From: Macrotis lagotis
Lineage: Eukaryota; Chordata; Mammalia; Peramelemorphia; Peramelidae
Assembly (NCBI RefSeq): GCF_037893015.1
Contig: NC_133658.1
Span: 16,999,062-17,063,061 of the forward strand
Reading direction: 5' to 3'
DNA: 64,000 bases
Below, piece after piece: positions 1-11,700 of this stretch (position 1 is the stretch's first letter; the number at the start of each line of letters is the position of its first letter). A program made the position numbers and the translations under genes. The notes below the pieces were generated by a model. That model saw only the letters and a program-made list of their open reading frames with translations. It did not search any database and was not told the DNA's origin.

Positions 1-813
1 CTGGAGCTAGGACTTCAGCATCAATCTAGTCCAATTAATACATGGGAAGGAATCTCCACTCAACATACAAGTGGTCATCCAGATTGCTTGAAGACCTCTA
101 AGGAGGGGAAAACTAACACCTCTTAAGGTAAGTCATTCTACTTTAGGATAATTTAAATTGTTAAGAAGCTTTTCCTGATGACAAGTCCACAGAGGCCTCT
201 TTACACTTTCCCTCTGCTTCTAGTCTTTTGGAGTCAAACAGAAGATAAACTCTTCAAATATTGAGTAGCTATCATGCCACCCCTGGGGTTGCGGGACGGA
301 TTCCAGGTCCCTCCACCAAATATCATAACACATCCTTCTTCCTAGGAGCCCCAGTTTATCAGGATCCTTCTTAAACCATGGAACCATATTCCAAATAAAA
401 TCTGACAAGGCAAAGTCCATCAGGACTCTTGTCTGCCTATTCCTAGAAGCTGGGTTCCTTTTAAGACTGCTGATTGCTAAACCATACTGCCATATTGAGA
501 TGAAACCAGTTTACAAAAAAACTCAGTTTTTCAGAATAATGTTTTTGCCATCTTACACTGGTGAAACTGATGTTATCTGGTTCCTAAAATTGTAAATTTT
601 ACATTTATTTCTATTGAATTACATCTTAGTAATACTCTATCAGTCATCTCTCAGTTGAACTCATGTCCCTGGCCTCAAAGTCCCATTCTTTTCATACTTT
701 ATCAAATGTCCTCCATATCTAATTGAGCTTCATTAGACCTATTCAACAGATCAAGGGATCTGGCTAAGATGCAGAGAACATCTCAATTTAAAGTTTGACT
801 TTTTTAGTATAGT

Positions 814-970
814 TTTGTTTTTTTTGTTTTTTTGGCAAGGCAAATATTGGTTAAGTGGCTTGCCCAAGGCCACACAGCTAGGTAATTATTAAATGTCTGA
901 GGCCGAATTTGAACTCAGTACTCCCGACTCCAGGGCCGGTACTCTATCCACTATGCCACCTAGCTGCCCC
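814..970 (-). mobile_element. tRNA-derived marsupial SINE (WSINE1-like)
   Basis: Reverse orientation: T-rich tail, GGCAAGGCAA, CAAGGCCACACAGCTAGG, then the head complement CCACCTAGCTGCCCC. Nearly full length. The family name is from memory. Confidence 0.85.
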
Positions 971-1546
971 TTGAACTATAAATTATAGGGCCTGATGCAA
1001 TGGTTGGCTTTCAACCAGCCTATTTGCACCAACCATATTTCCTGTGCCCTATGATATCCCAAGACTTTTCTTCATCCTCACCATCATCACTCCACAGTTC
1101 TTTCCCAGGTCATCACCCACACATATTTTCCTCCTGCCCACAGTACTTCCACATCTCCTTCATCCTTCAACCTTGCACCAATCTGTCTCTTCTTCCTGGA
1201 TGCCATCCTCTATTCCTCCTCTTCTCCAGAAATGTCCCTCCTGTTTCTTGGGCTGTTTAGCCCAAGCTAAGCTCTCAACGTTTGGGTCTTCCCTGAGATT
1301 AATTCTAATTTACCCTACACATCCCTTGAATGTGCATATTGTCTGCCCACTAGAAAGCGGGTTATTTAAGGGCACTGAAGGGTTTTAACCTTTGTTTCTC
1401 TAGGGCTTACTAATGTACTGTCTTGGCACATTAGCAAATGCTCAATAAAGGCTTCTTATTCCCTTAACTATAGTGTCATTTACAAAAGGACTGGCCCAAC
1501 AGCACTGAAAAGCATTAGTTAGGAAACTCTTCTCAGTCCCTCAATT

Positions 1547-1742
1547 TGTTGTTTCTGTCATGTTCAACTTTGGATGACCCCCATTGGGGGTTTTCTAGGC
1601 AAGGATACTGGAACGGTTGGCCCTTTCCTTCCCCAGTTCATTTAACAGATGAGGAAATGAAGGCAAACAGGGTTAAATGACTTGCCCACCAAGCTAGTGA
1701 GGTTAAATTTGAACTCAGGAAGGAGTTCCCGACTCCAGGCCC
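1547..1742 (-). mobile_element. MAR1-like marsupial SINE
   Basis: Contains GATGACCCCCATTGGGGGTT, a diverged GGCAAGGATACTGGAACGG, CAGATGAGGAAATGAAGGC and TTTGAACTCAGGA in the usual reverse order. Confidence 0.75.
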
Positions 1743-2374
1743 CACTGCCCTCATTCTCAATATGTACACTTTAGAACCATAACCCGATTCCTTGAAGTAT
1801 TGCGGTTTCACAACAAACTCTTATCTCCACCCCCCCCCATTATCATATTTTAAAGGAGTGCACCCTTTTCACCTTTGGTGAACACCAATGAATGATTATA
1901 GCATCCTCAAGAGTAGATTTGCTAGACAGCCAAGTTTCAAGCCCAGCCATTCACTGATACAACTCATTCTGGGGAGCCTACCCCTTTGGTTGCAATTTGG
2001 GAACAGTGGTAGGTATTGGTTAGAGGACCACAAACTGGAAGATGGTAGCCCTAGGTTTTAATCCAAGATGCAGACTCAGCAGCCTAAGCCCTTCTCTGCA
2101 GTACAATGCCTCTGGCTAGTAATAGGTGATTGTGATAGGAGGCCTCGTAGTATCTGGGAGATGCCACCTATATCAACCAGTTTTGCATCTGCCCTCCCAA
2201 CAGCAGCCTGAGCTTACCGTGGCAAGGCTGATCACCAGAACCTGGCCATGAGGTGATCAGGTTTGAGCTGCAGCCACCACTAAGGCCATTTAAGTAGAAG
2301 GACCATCTCCCTAACTCATAGGACTGGCCCTAGGATAGTTCTCTGAAGGTCTTTAAGCAAAAGCTGCAGAGACA

Positions 2375-2500
2375 GGGGCAGCTAGGTGGTGGAGTCAGGA
2401 GGACTTGGGTTCAAATCCAGTCTCAGACATGTAATAGTTACCTAGCTGTGTGGCCTTGGGCAAGTCCCTTAACTCTATTACCTTACAAAAACAAACAAAA
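2375..2500 (+). mobile_element. WSINE1-like SINE with target duplication
   Basis: Forward head GGGGCAGCTAGGTGGTGGAG with an internal deletion of the A-box side, then CTAGCTGTGTGGCCTTGGGC and an A-rich tail. Flanked by near-identical AAAGCTGCAGAGACAG and AAAGCTGCAGACACAG. Confidence 0.85.
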
Positions 2501-2957
2501 GCTGCAGACACAGAAGGATTTCTTGGGGCAGCTAGGAGCCAGAAAGCATGAGGACCTTCCCATAGAGCCCATGGATGTTATGGGGGACAGGGTCTGTCTG
2601 GACTGTAATATTCATTGGTCTACCTTCAGCCAGCACCTCTTGGCAACTCTGTCTTGAAGACTCAGAGGGGCTCAAGAAGTGAAATCCCCTTAGCCAGGGG
2701 TTCTCGGGGCTTCCCCACTTCTAAGTCAGCCCTCCAGCTACATTACCCTGCTATTTCTAGGAGGGTTGAAATCAGCTGAATGTTCCCTGCCCATGGCCAA
2801 GTCGTTGGTAAGTGAAGGTATCAAAGATTAAAAGCAGACATACCCAACTTCTGATCTCTTTTATGTCCCAAGCAAAAATAAAACCAAAAAAACAAAAACA
2901 AAAAAAACCCAGGGCATGAAATGATTTACTAATAGAAAAACCCAGTTTTGTGAGAGC

Positions 2958-2963
2958 TTTAAT
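2958..2963 (-). terminator. Probable distal BNIP3L poly(A) signal, ATTAAA
   Basis: On the minus strand ATTAAA is followed within about 20 nt by a likely cleavage region. Just beyond it (2380-2940) the sequence turns A-rich and then into a SINE, as expected at the end of a transcript. Confidence 0.55.
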
Positions 2964-4785
2964 GGCACAAAATGTTTATAACTACAACTTCTACACATAC
3001 TGTAAACTGTATATATTGTTACAAAGTGCTAATAACTAAATCGATGAAGAATGCAGAATCACTTTGGCTCAGTTAATTCCAATCATTTCATCAAATGGTT
3101 CAATTTGCTGAATGAATCTGAATGGTGGTCTTCCATTTCTCATTTTCCCCCAATAGTCGATGCTCTGCTACACACACTAACTTGCTCCATTTTTCAATGT
3201 GCGAGTTTATGCAATTTTACTCTTGATCCTATTTACAAATATTAAGCCAGTTTTCATTAAACATAAGAAAAATGAAGCCTGCATTTATTTCCAAAACTGT
3301 AAACAGGTATAAAGCTTTTAAAACAACGTTTATCTTTACAATACTTCAACTGTTAACAGTTGAAACCCTTTTCCGATTACACATTGATCTGGTTTTTTGT
3401 TCACTCAAAGTTTGGGAGACCAAGACTTCCACCGCAAACCTCTAGCATGGTTATCAATAAATACTGCCTTGTATCATCTTCTGATAACAAGCTCTAGCCA
3501 CTTTTATTTAAGAAAGATTCCAAAAACAGTTGATTTCACAGCTACTGGAGAAATAAGAGGACAGAGATGGATTTATTTTCAATGGTTAAAAAGCTGTAAA
3601 GATAATCAAGTTTTAAACACACTACAGATAAAAACCAACCAATCTTAACCTGTAAAGGGTGATTGATGCATTTCTTTCTCTTTTGAAGATGTGCCCAATT
3701 TTAAATAGAAATCTTCTCCTCCCTCCACCTCTGAACTGTGCCAATTTTAATACAAAATAAGGTGCCATTCATTAGTCCTTATGAGTAAACTAGCCTTTTC
3801 CATTTATCTAATTTTGAAACCATAGATTCAATGCCATCTTGTGAATAGCCACACCAGACTTCTCCTTTCACCTCCAACTAAAATCCAAGATACATATTTG
3901 AAATAAATAGGTTGCAGAAGGCAAATCAAGTGTTACCACATTCAGAATTCAGATGGAGAAGAGAAATAACAAAGACATCTAAAAAGAATTAATTGTTGCT
4001 TTTCTTTTGGCCCTGGCTCACACACTACCATGATTTCTCAAATGCTAAGAGAAAACAAATGTAAGCCTAACCAAGGAGTTATCTCACACTTGCCAAAGCC
4101 AGTTTTACTACTACAAACGAGTCCATTAAGAATTGAATTCTGTGTTTGGACTGTCTATTCATTTCTGCCAAAACACATCCACTTTATAAAACGTGATGTG
4201 GAATGCAGTTGGATGGAACAGTTTCTGCAAATTGGCCTAACTGCTTGTCTTAGTATTTTACTCACAGCTACCTAAAGCACTAAGTAAATGAGCAAATCGC
4301 TAGTTTCAAATGAACAGTGGTTCTCTAAATGGCCAATGTGAAAGTCCATTAACATAAACGGTAATTATTTCTATATCAAACAAGAGAGTAGCATCCTTCA
4401 GAGTCATGCTACATGTTCTGAAATCCAATCCCATCTACTTGAGGACACTGGTGATCCTGACGCTTCCTAACAATTTGGTACTAAAGCTTCACATTTTGAA
4501 GAAGGAAAGTATCACTGAAGAAGAGGCTGTGTTCCCCAAATGAAGAATTCTGTCACCAAGAGCAGGAAGCCTCAGGGGAAATCCTGCTTGAGGGGTCCCT
4601 AGCATTGCCCTGGGGAAGATTGTACAGTAAATAGTCCCAAGTGGGAGCCCAAAGAGGCAGCATTTCAGAACTTGGTCGACTGCTCCCCAACCCCAGGACG
4701 GCTCCAGCTAGCAGCCTGAAGGCTCGGAATAGCTCCGGAAGCCTGAGGGTGTCTATCATTAAAGGGCTCCAGATGAAATGAAATT

Positions 4786-4791
4786 TTTATT
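4786..4791 (-). terminator. Possible proximal BNIP3L poly(A) signal, AATAAA
   Basis: A minus-strand AATAAA about 0.9 kb downstream of the stop codon. It could produce a short isoform. Use is not visible in the DNA. Confidence 0.3.
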
Positions 4792-5691
4792 AAGAAGCCT
4801 GTAAATGCACTGAACCAACTACAACTTATTCAAGAGCTTCTCTTTGGGGGGGGGGGCAAAAGGAAAGAGATGAAAAATGAAAACAACCTCACACATAGCA
4901 GGAAAAACTCCCAACACCCAAAGTCCCCAATGCCATCTTTCTTTTCCCATCTAGGCCCGAGACCCTGTCTATCAGAAGGGTTCTGCGTCATCCCAAAACC
5001 AACCTTCTTGTCAACACACTGGTCATACTTCAGGGTTTACCCTGCTTAGTCTCCAACATTTATTGGTGCAGCCAGCCTTCTGTAAATTCTCAACGTGCCA
5101 GTCAACACCAGGAGGCTTGAGAGAAAATGGCCCCAAAGCTGGTTTTAAATACATTTTTTTTATTGCCACAGACTACTTTTGTTTCTTTTTCTTTTTTTTT
5201 GTTATAACTATAAATTGTAAGTTTCTGAGAGCTTGTCTTTGTCTTGAAAAAAAATCAAGGTTTGATAGGATACTTGCTAACCTGTTTTCTTTTTTAAAAG
5301 AGTAATGGTCATTGTCCTAAAGCAGTCAATATTTCTATGGGAATGCTGCAGCTCTAACTCAGGTGGGATTGAAAAGGAGGCAACAAAAACAGGGTTATGG
5401 AAAAAAATCATTTGCTGGTGGCATCTGCGTTGAAAAGAAGACTTTGCAAATTTCTAAACAACAGTAAACTCTGTGAAGGAAACTGAGGGTCTTACAGGCC
5501 AAAAAGGAAATGAGGTCATGAAAACACCTCCCAAGAGTTCGAATAAAATACTGAATCCCAAGAGGAGCTGGAAGGAGGATATGTAAAAAGAGGTCGAGGA
5601 CTGGGGCATGCTCAGAATGGTCTCGAGTTCAGGTACACTAAGGTGACAGGACAGCACGGCACGGGGCAGGCGCTCCAGGCTCTCCTCTCCC

Positions 5692-5740
5692 TCAGTAGGT
5701 GCTGGCGGATGGGGCGCTGAGGCGTTTTCCAATGTAGATG
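5692..5740 (-). CDS. BNIP3L: BNIP3L exon 6, coding part (residues 203-218 and stop)
   Basis: The exon encodes [16 protein letters not shown] then TGA. The acceptor is TTTTCAG|C. It completes the GxxxG dimerisation motif and the short intermembrane-space tail. The exon continues into the 3'UTR. Confidence 0.96.
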
Positions 5741-8700
5741 CTGAAAAGAGATACAGGGCGTTCCATTGGAGCAGGCTGGCAAGTCAGAGAGCCCTGTTCT
5801 AAGAGGTGCCAACAGAGATGGGTGCTTGGTCATGAAGCTAAGATGCCCCCTGGGGCCCACGGCAAGCCTCACCATCCTCCCATCCTCTAGCTCTGCAGCC
5901 TGGCTCCAGTTTCCTCTTCAGACTCGGAAGTGGGGGGGGGGGTGCAGAAGTTCCCCAGCCCCAGGCCTTCTCCAGCTCCACTATGCCCCAGTACAGTGGG
6001 GCAGGGTGAGGCAAGGCAGCTTCACTTTAGGTCAACTATTACTGTTTTTTCAGTCCTATGTGACCCCATTGGGGTTTTCTTGGCAAAGATAATGAAATGG
6101 CTCACCATTTCCATCTCCTGCTCATTTGACAGATGAGGAAACTGAGGCAAACAGCAGTTAAGTGACCTGCCTGGGGTCCCAGTCAGGTTGGAACTCAGGT
6201 CTAGCCGTCCAACCACTGGATCATCTCATTGCCTCCATAGATAACGTTAGCTTGCTTCTGTTATCACAGAGCTGAACGGGACTTGGAGGGAGGGGCACCT
6301 GCAACAGCTAAGGCCAGTGGTCCACTGGGCCACCTGCCTGGTCACAGGGTCCTGCCAGGAGGTATTCCTGCTCCAGGCTGGTAGTTTCTCATCTTAGTTA
6401 CTAGGGACAATGCGAAGGGAAGTGAACTGCCCAAGGTCCCCCAGTCAGGATGCATCAGAGGCAGGAAGTGCCTCCATCTTTAAGGTTACTACAAGAAGTG
6501 AAACAAATAAAAAGCTTAACATAAAGGGACTTTTCCCTATGACTCAGTGACTCCTATATCTTTCCAATCCCATTTTTTTGTTTGTTTTTGGCAAGGCAAA
6601 GGGGTCAAGTGACTTGCCCAAGGTCACACAGCTACTATTCTTGCCTGAGTCTCCAAACCCAGACTATAGGAAATGAGAACCAGTCGGGACATCCCCCCTG
6701 ACGGCTGCTGCAGACCAGAAGGCCGCCAATAGGCACAGCTGGAAGGGAGTATCCAGATGGACTCTTCTACTGAGTTTCTTAAACACGTGTGGATGCTGAA
6801 TGTAAGATAAAGACAAGTATCCAGTCCATGGGGTTGATAGTCCTTAACCTCCCAGCTGAAGCAAAACCACAAACTAAGTCCTCTAATAATAATTTCATGA
6901 AAATTCTTTGAAATAAAAAAGTGGAGTGCCAGAAGCTTTTTTGAAAACCCATTCTCTGCATTACAATCAATGAACACTAAGTAAGTGGCTACTGTGTGTC
7001 CAGCCCTGGGCCAGACGAGGACAAGATTAAGTGAAAGGGGCAAACTGAGAAAGGCCAGAATTGCCTCTGTACTCACCCTAGTCCCAAAGCCAAAACATGA
7101 GAGATGAACAGCGATGGAATGAATACTTTAAGAAACTCTGCAGAGAAAATGCCCCCTTTCTTCATGGCTCCACTTTTCCTCATACTCAAAGAAACGGAAC
7201 GCTTAGGGTGCCGGAAGTGGAATTCCCTGACGAAAGAAAGAGAGGGAGAAATGGGTCAGGAAGCCTGGGCTGAGAAAGAGTGAGGAGAGGAGAGGAGAGC
7301 AGCCGGAAATGGTCGCGTCCAACAACAGAGGATGAAGGGAAGCAGCGCTCCACTGGGGCCTCACGGTGGGCCTCCGAGTCACTCACTTGGGGGGGATGTT
7401 CTCAGGACGACTGGACCAGTCCGATACCCAGTCCACACTTTTCTGCAAAGCTTCCACTTCTTTTTCTCCTTCTGCAGCTTCTTCTTCAGACTGGGAAGGA
7501 GAATTCATATTTTAATACAAGAAAAACAAAAGAAAACCACCTCGAAAATAAAGATCAGCTAGCTCCAGGGACAGAAAGCAAAAAAGGCCACAGGTTATTT
7601 TAGTGCTGTTACCATTAGGACCATCCAAGAGGATCGACTGCATAGATGCTGATGAATACTGGCTGCCTTTCTACCAGGGTTCCACAAGTCAAGGCCTGAT
7701 AAATATTTAATGTCTTGCTAAGAATGCGAGTGGTTTCACTGACCTGAATAAAGTAGTTTAAGAATATAATGTGAGCCAAAATAAACAGCACAGGAAGTCC
7801 AAAATCAGAAGTAAAAATTACAAGATGATATTTTTAGGCTATCAAGGCTCAAACGCATCGAAACAGTCATTTGAAACGAACCTAAAAACAGTTTGGCTCA
7901 AGCTGAAGGAATTTAGAATATTTCATTTCGTTTCTGATTTCATTCTAGCTTATTAAGCCAGATGAGGAGAAATATCGTTTCTATTTAAAAAAAATCACAA
8001 TCAAGGCCAGAGGGATGCAAGGCCGTGGACCAAAGGTGACCCATCTTTTCCTTGAGATTTTCAGAGGGTGGCTCCTAAGACCTGATTCTTCACTAAGCTT
8101 GGGCCCAGGAGGGGCCATCTACCCAGTTCTGCAGGGAATAAGGAGCAAGGAAGAAAACGCTAAGAAAAAGTCTAATTCCAACACACAACCCCATCAATAC
8201 CATTCACAGGTCATGGCTCTACTCTTAACTCTCTGCAAAAGTGCTTTTAAAAAGCTATTTGAAATTTGCACTACAATGCAAACATCTTCAAATTGGGGTC
8301 TGGCTCTACAGGCAAAAAGAAGTTTCCTTTTGAACCAGGGCACTTAATCTGGGATCCATTTTCTTTTTAAAAAACTATCATTGGAGCCCTACGTATTCTG
8401 TTCTCTAAACACCTTCGGAGCATGGCTTCAGATAAGAGGTGGGGAGAAGGGGGGGGGGGGGTCAGGGGATCAGGGATCCATCTCTTAGGGACAGGTAGGT
8501 GGCACAGTGGATAGAGCGCTGGCCCTGGAGTCAGGAGGACCTGAGTTCAAATCTCACCTCAGACACTTAATTAAATAACCTAGCTGGGTGACTTTGGACA
8601 AGTGACTTAACACCACTGCCTTGCAAAAATCCAAAAAATAATAATAAATAAATGATTCATCCCTTAAAGGATATAATGTGGCTTAGAACAGAGGCTCCCC

Positions 8701-11700
8701 CAGCCCAGCACAGACCTCCTGTCCTCCTTCAGAAGGGGAAGCCATCCTTGCTTATCTCCACACCCTTGCACAAAGCTCTATTTTCCCTTAATCCTCGGCT
8801 TATGGATTTAAGCCACAAATTCATCTGAAAGCTTCAGCCAATGTGGGTTTTGTAGTCTGCATCCCTTCTTGGGGAAGCAACACACTGGCTTTTAGTTTTC
8901 CCAAAACTTAGCTTCTGAGATCTAAGAAATGTCCTGAAGTGGTGGCATCTGGAAGAGAGGGGCTTCTACCAGCCACCCCTTAATCTCTTCAGAAGGAAGG
9001 CCATCAGGGTTTCGGCTTGCCCACGCACACTCCCAGGCCCAGAGGTCTGGAAGTGGCTCTGTCCAGCCCGCTCAGAGGGCAGCCCACAGCCAGATGACTT
9101 TCTTTGCCACGGCTGCTTATTATTGGGGTCAAAACTCAAGAGCTCAGACCTGATCGTGTTCCAAGTCAAGTCTGAACTCTATTCTTTCTTCCCCTGGTAT
9201 CTAACACTGCCGTGAGCCAGCCCATCCTTGGACCTTCTCTGGACCGAAAGAGCTTTGGAGTTCTTCCTGCGGCTCTAACGAGACCTGGGAGAAACACTTA
9301 TTAGAAGTATGCGCTGGCTCTGGCAAGGGTGCCTGAGAGTCACAAGGGCTGGCAGCATCTCACAGGTGGTCTGAGCAGGTGCCTCCTCATTTTACAGGAG
9401 GAAGTGAGGCCCAGGGAAAAGTCAGTGACTTGCCCAAGGTCACACAGCTAGTAGGAATACTTCTGAGTGTGGGAATCAAACCTAGAATTCAGTTCTTTCC
9501 AGGGGTTCTTTTCTTCTTTACCTCTCTCCACTGTTTTGTTTCTAAGCTAATTATGTAACAAATGTCCCTTCTCACCCCATCCCAAATGGCTGTCTACATT
9601 TTCTTTTTTGCTGTCTTATCGGGGGCAACTTGTCCAAGGACTTCTGAGCTTAAATACAGCTGGTGCACTTCACTGTCCCTCCTCCCCCAGAATTCTTGAA
9701 GATCGGTCAGGCAGCACCAAAACTGCCTTTGGGGAAAAGTCAGTGATCCCCAGAGCCTGCGGGGTCACGTGGAAGTGGGGCCCTTCAGAGAAGTGGCATT
9801 CATTAAGGGGACTGAACCCCAGAACTGTTATACTGTCTCCTCTGCTTCAAAAAATTCTTCTTTTCTTGATAAAAACCAAAACACAGAATTCATTTAGCAT
9901 CAATGTTGTTCCTGGGCAAATAAGGTGCCAACCTCTCAAAGCACCAACTGGGGGACTCTCTTCCTCCCGTCCTGCACTAGGGCCTGGAGCTCACCTTCCT
10001 TTGGGTAAAATGCAGCCCCTGGGGGCACCACGCCAACAAGGACAAGGGTGGAGCTGACATGGGCCACTGGACTGGTGGCTCTGCCAGGCTGCTGCCAGGC
10101 TTGCAAGGGCTCCTTTCCTCGGGGCAGGATGGGACCCTCCCTCTCACATCACTCTTCTGTCTTCCTCTCTTTGGAAAAAGGGGGTGGGGACAGGAGGCTT
10201 ATGACTGCACCAGTGTCCAGCAACTTCTCTCCCTAGAGAGGATCCAGGCAATGTACCTCAGGGTTAGGACTTGAACCCAGGCCCTCCCAAATCTGCAGCC
10301 AGTTCTATCCACTGGGCCACTCTACCTCTTGGTTGCTCATTTAGAGATGAGGAAAATAACCCAGGCTTCTCTCCTGGGAATGTCATTGTGGTAAGCAGAG
10401 CCAAGAACTTTCTCAATCTCACCAAGCTCAAAAGTCAGAAACCAAATGACTCATTCATCTCGACTAAAATTTTACTCTTATTTATTAAGCAAAACGTAGT
10501 TTTTTTCTGAAAAAGGAGTGTGCATTTTGCTAGATAGCTCACTTGGAATGAGAAAAGGTACCTGAGAGCTATGGTCCCTGCTGGTGTGCATGTCCACATC
10601 AAACATTATCTGACCATCTTCTTGTGGGGAAGGGCTGAGGGGGAAAAAGGGTGAACCATTAGTTTTCATTCTTCGGGAGAGAAACTGAATGACCCAAAGC
10701 TACAGCCTATGTCCTTGCCAAAGGAGACTTCAAAATATCCACCCCCTCATACCCCCCACAATCTCACAATGATGTCAGGAAGCTGAAGAAAAAGGGGATA
10801 AACAGAATTAGTTGGTGAGAATGTACTTTACAAAAAATAACTGAGAGGAAATCAAATTTCATCTAAAGCACCAAGACCGTTCAGAATCCCCTTCCCCCCA
10901 ATAATGGTTTCCTTTCAATAAAAGAATGTGGCCTTCTTCCTAACATTTTTTTCTCTTGGAAATATAGCACATAAAATCCTTTTGAAATACATTTTCCTCT
11001 CTCCAAGGAAGGCTGTCCCTTAACTCCCAGGTCCTAAACAAAGCAGGTGAAGGATCCTAAGATTTGGAATTGTGTCAGAATGATTTCTAGTAAAACTTGG
11101 GTGATTTCATGAGGATAGTGGCCCCTTCCACAAATGCTCATCCCAAGCACACAGCTATTTACATAGGACCTGAAAGTCTGCAAAACACTCTGTAACTCAC
11201 AGTAACTCACAGGAGCTCTAAAACAACCTTGGGAAGGAGGGAGACACTTCAGGGCTTATTAGCTTTTTTATAAAGATTCCAAAACTCAGAGGTTAATGCC
11301 AACCCAGGAATTCCTGCCTCTCTGATAAGCCCTCAAAGCCGATGGTCTCAGAGCTGGTGTAGCCTAGAAGGTTATGAACCACCCAGAGCCTAGCTGAGCT
11401 GGCCCTGGCACAAGAAGCAGACATTTCATCACCAAGAATGTCCTAGAATTCTTTCCAACTTGGTAGAGCATCCATGAAAAGACCAGCTCATGAGAAGGAT
11501 CTCTGAACCAAGAGGACCCAAAGACAATTTTAACAATGGGAACAAATGGATCATTTGGAAACTGCTGGCAATCTATTACTACTCCCAAGAATCTGGGAGT
11601 GGAGCATCCACCCCAAGAATGCTGCTCTAGGATCCCACAGTCAAAGGCCAGGTTATAGTAACAATAACAGACATTGGTGCAAAGCTGTAAGAGTCTGAAA

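Larger units (their letters stand above)
1..2939. other. Sequence downstream of BNIP3L
   Basis: No gene recognised. It holds SINE copies at 814-970, 1547-1742 and 2375-2500. The rest (1-813, 971-1546, 1743-2374, 2501-2939) shows no coding signal or repeat that I can name. Confidence 0.5.
2940..5691 (-). other. BNIP3L: BNIP3L 3'UTR
   Basis: About 2.75 kb between the stop codon and a likely poly(A) signal. I see no SINE or LINE in it, unlike the flanks on both sides, which fits a constrained exon. An internal AATAAA (minus) at 4786-4791 would give a short transcript with a 3'UTR of about 0.9 kb. A Pumilio-type TGTAAATA (minus) is at 3230-3237. The 3' end is inferred. Confidence 0.7.
5741..7076 (-). 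other. BNIP3L intron 5
   Basis: A 1.3-kb intron with a MAR1-like SINE at 6045-6233 and a SINE tail fragment at 6573-6640. Nothing else recognised. Confidence 0.8.
7491..10561 (-). other. BNIP3L intron 3
   Basis: A 3.1-kb intron holding a full SINE (8488-8652), a MIR (9370-9490), a SINE fragment (10245-10330) and a poly-G run near 8447-8461. Open frames within it have no recognisable product. Confidence 0.8.

Noticed and set aside
8488-8652. tRNA-like heads of SINEs as possible tRNA genes, here and in all other copies
   Set aside because: They lack a foldable acceptor stem and intact loops and continue into SINE bodies with A-rich tails and target duplications.
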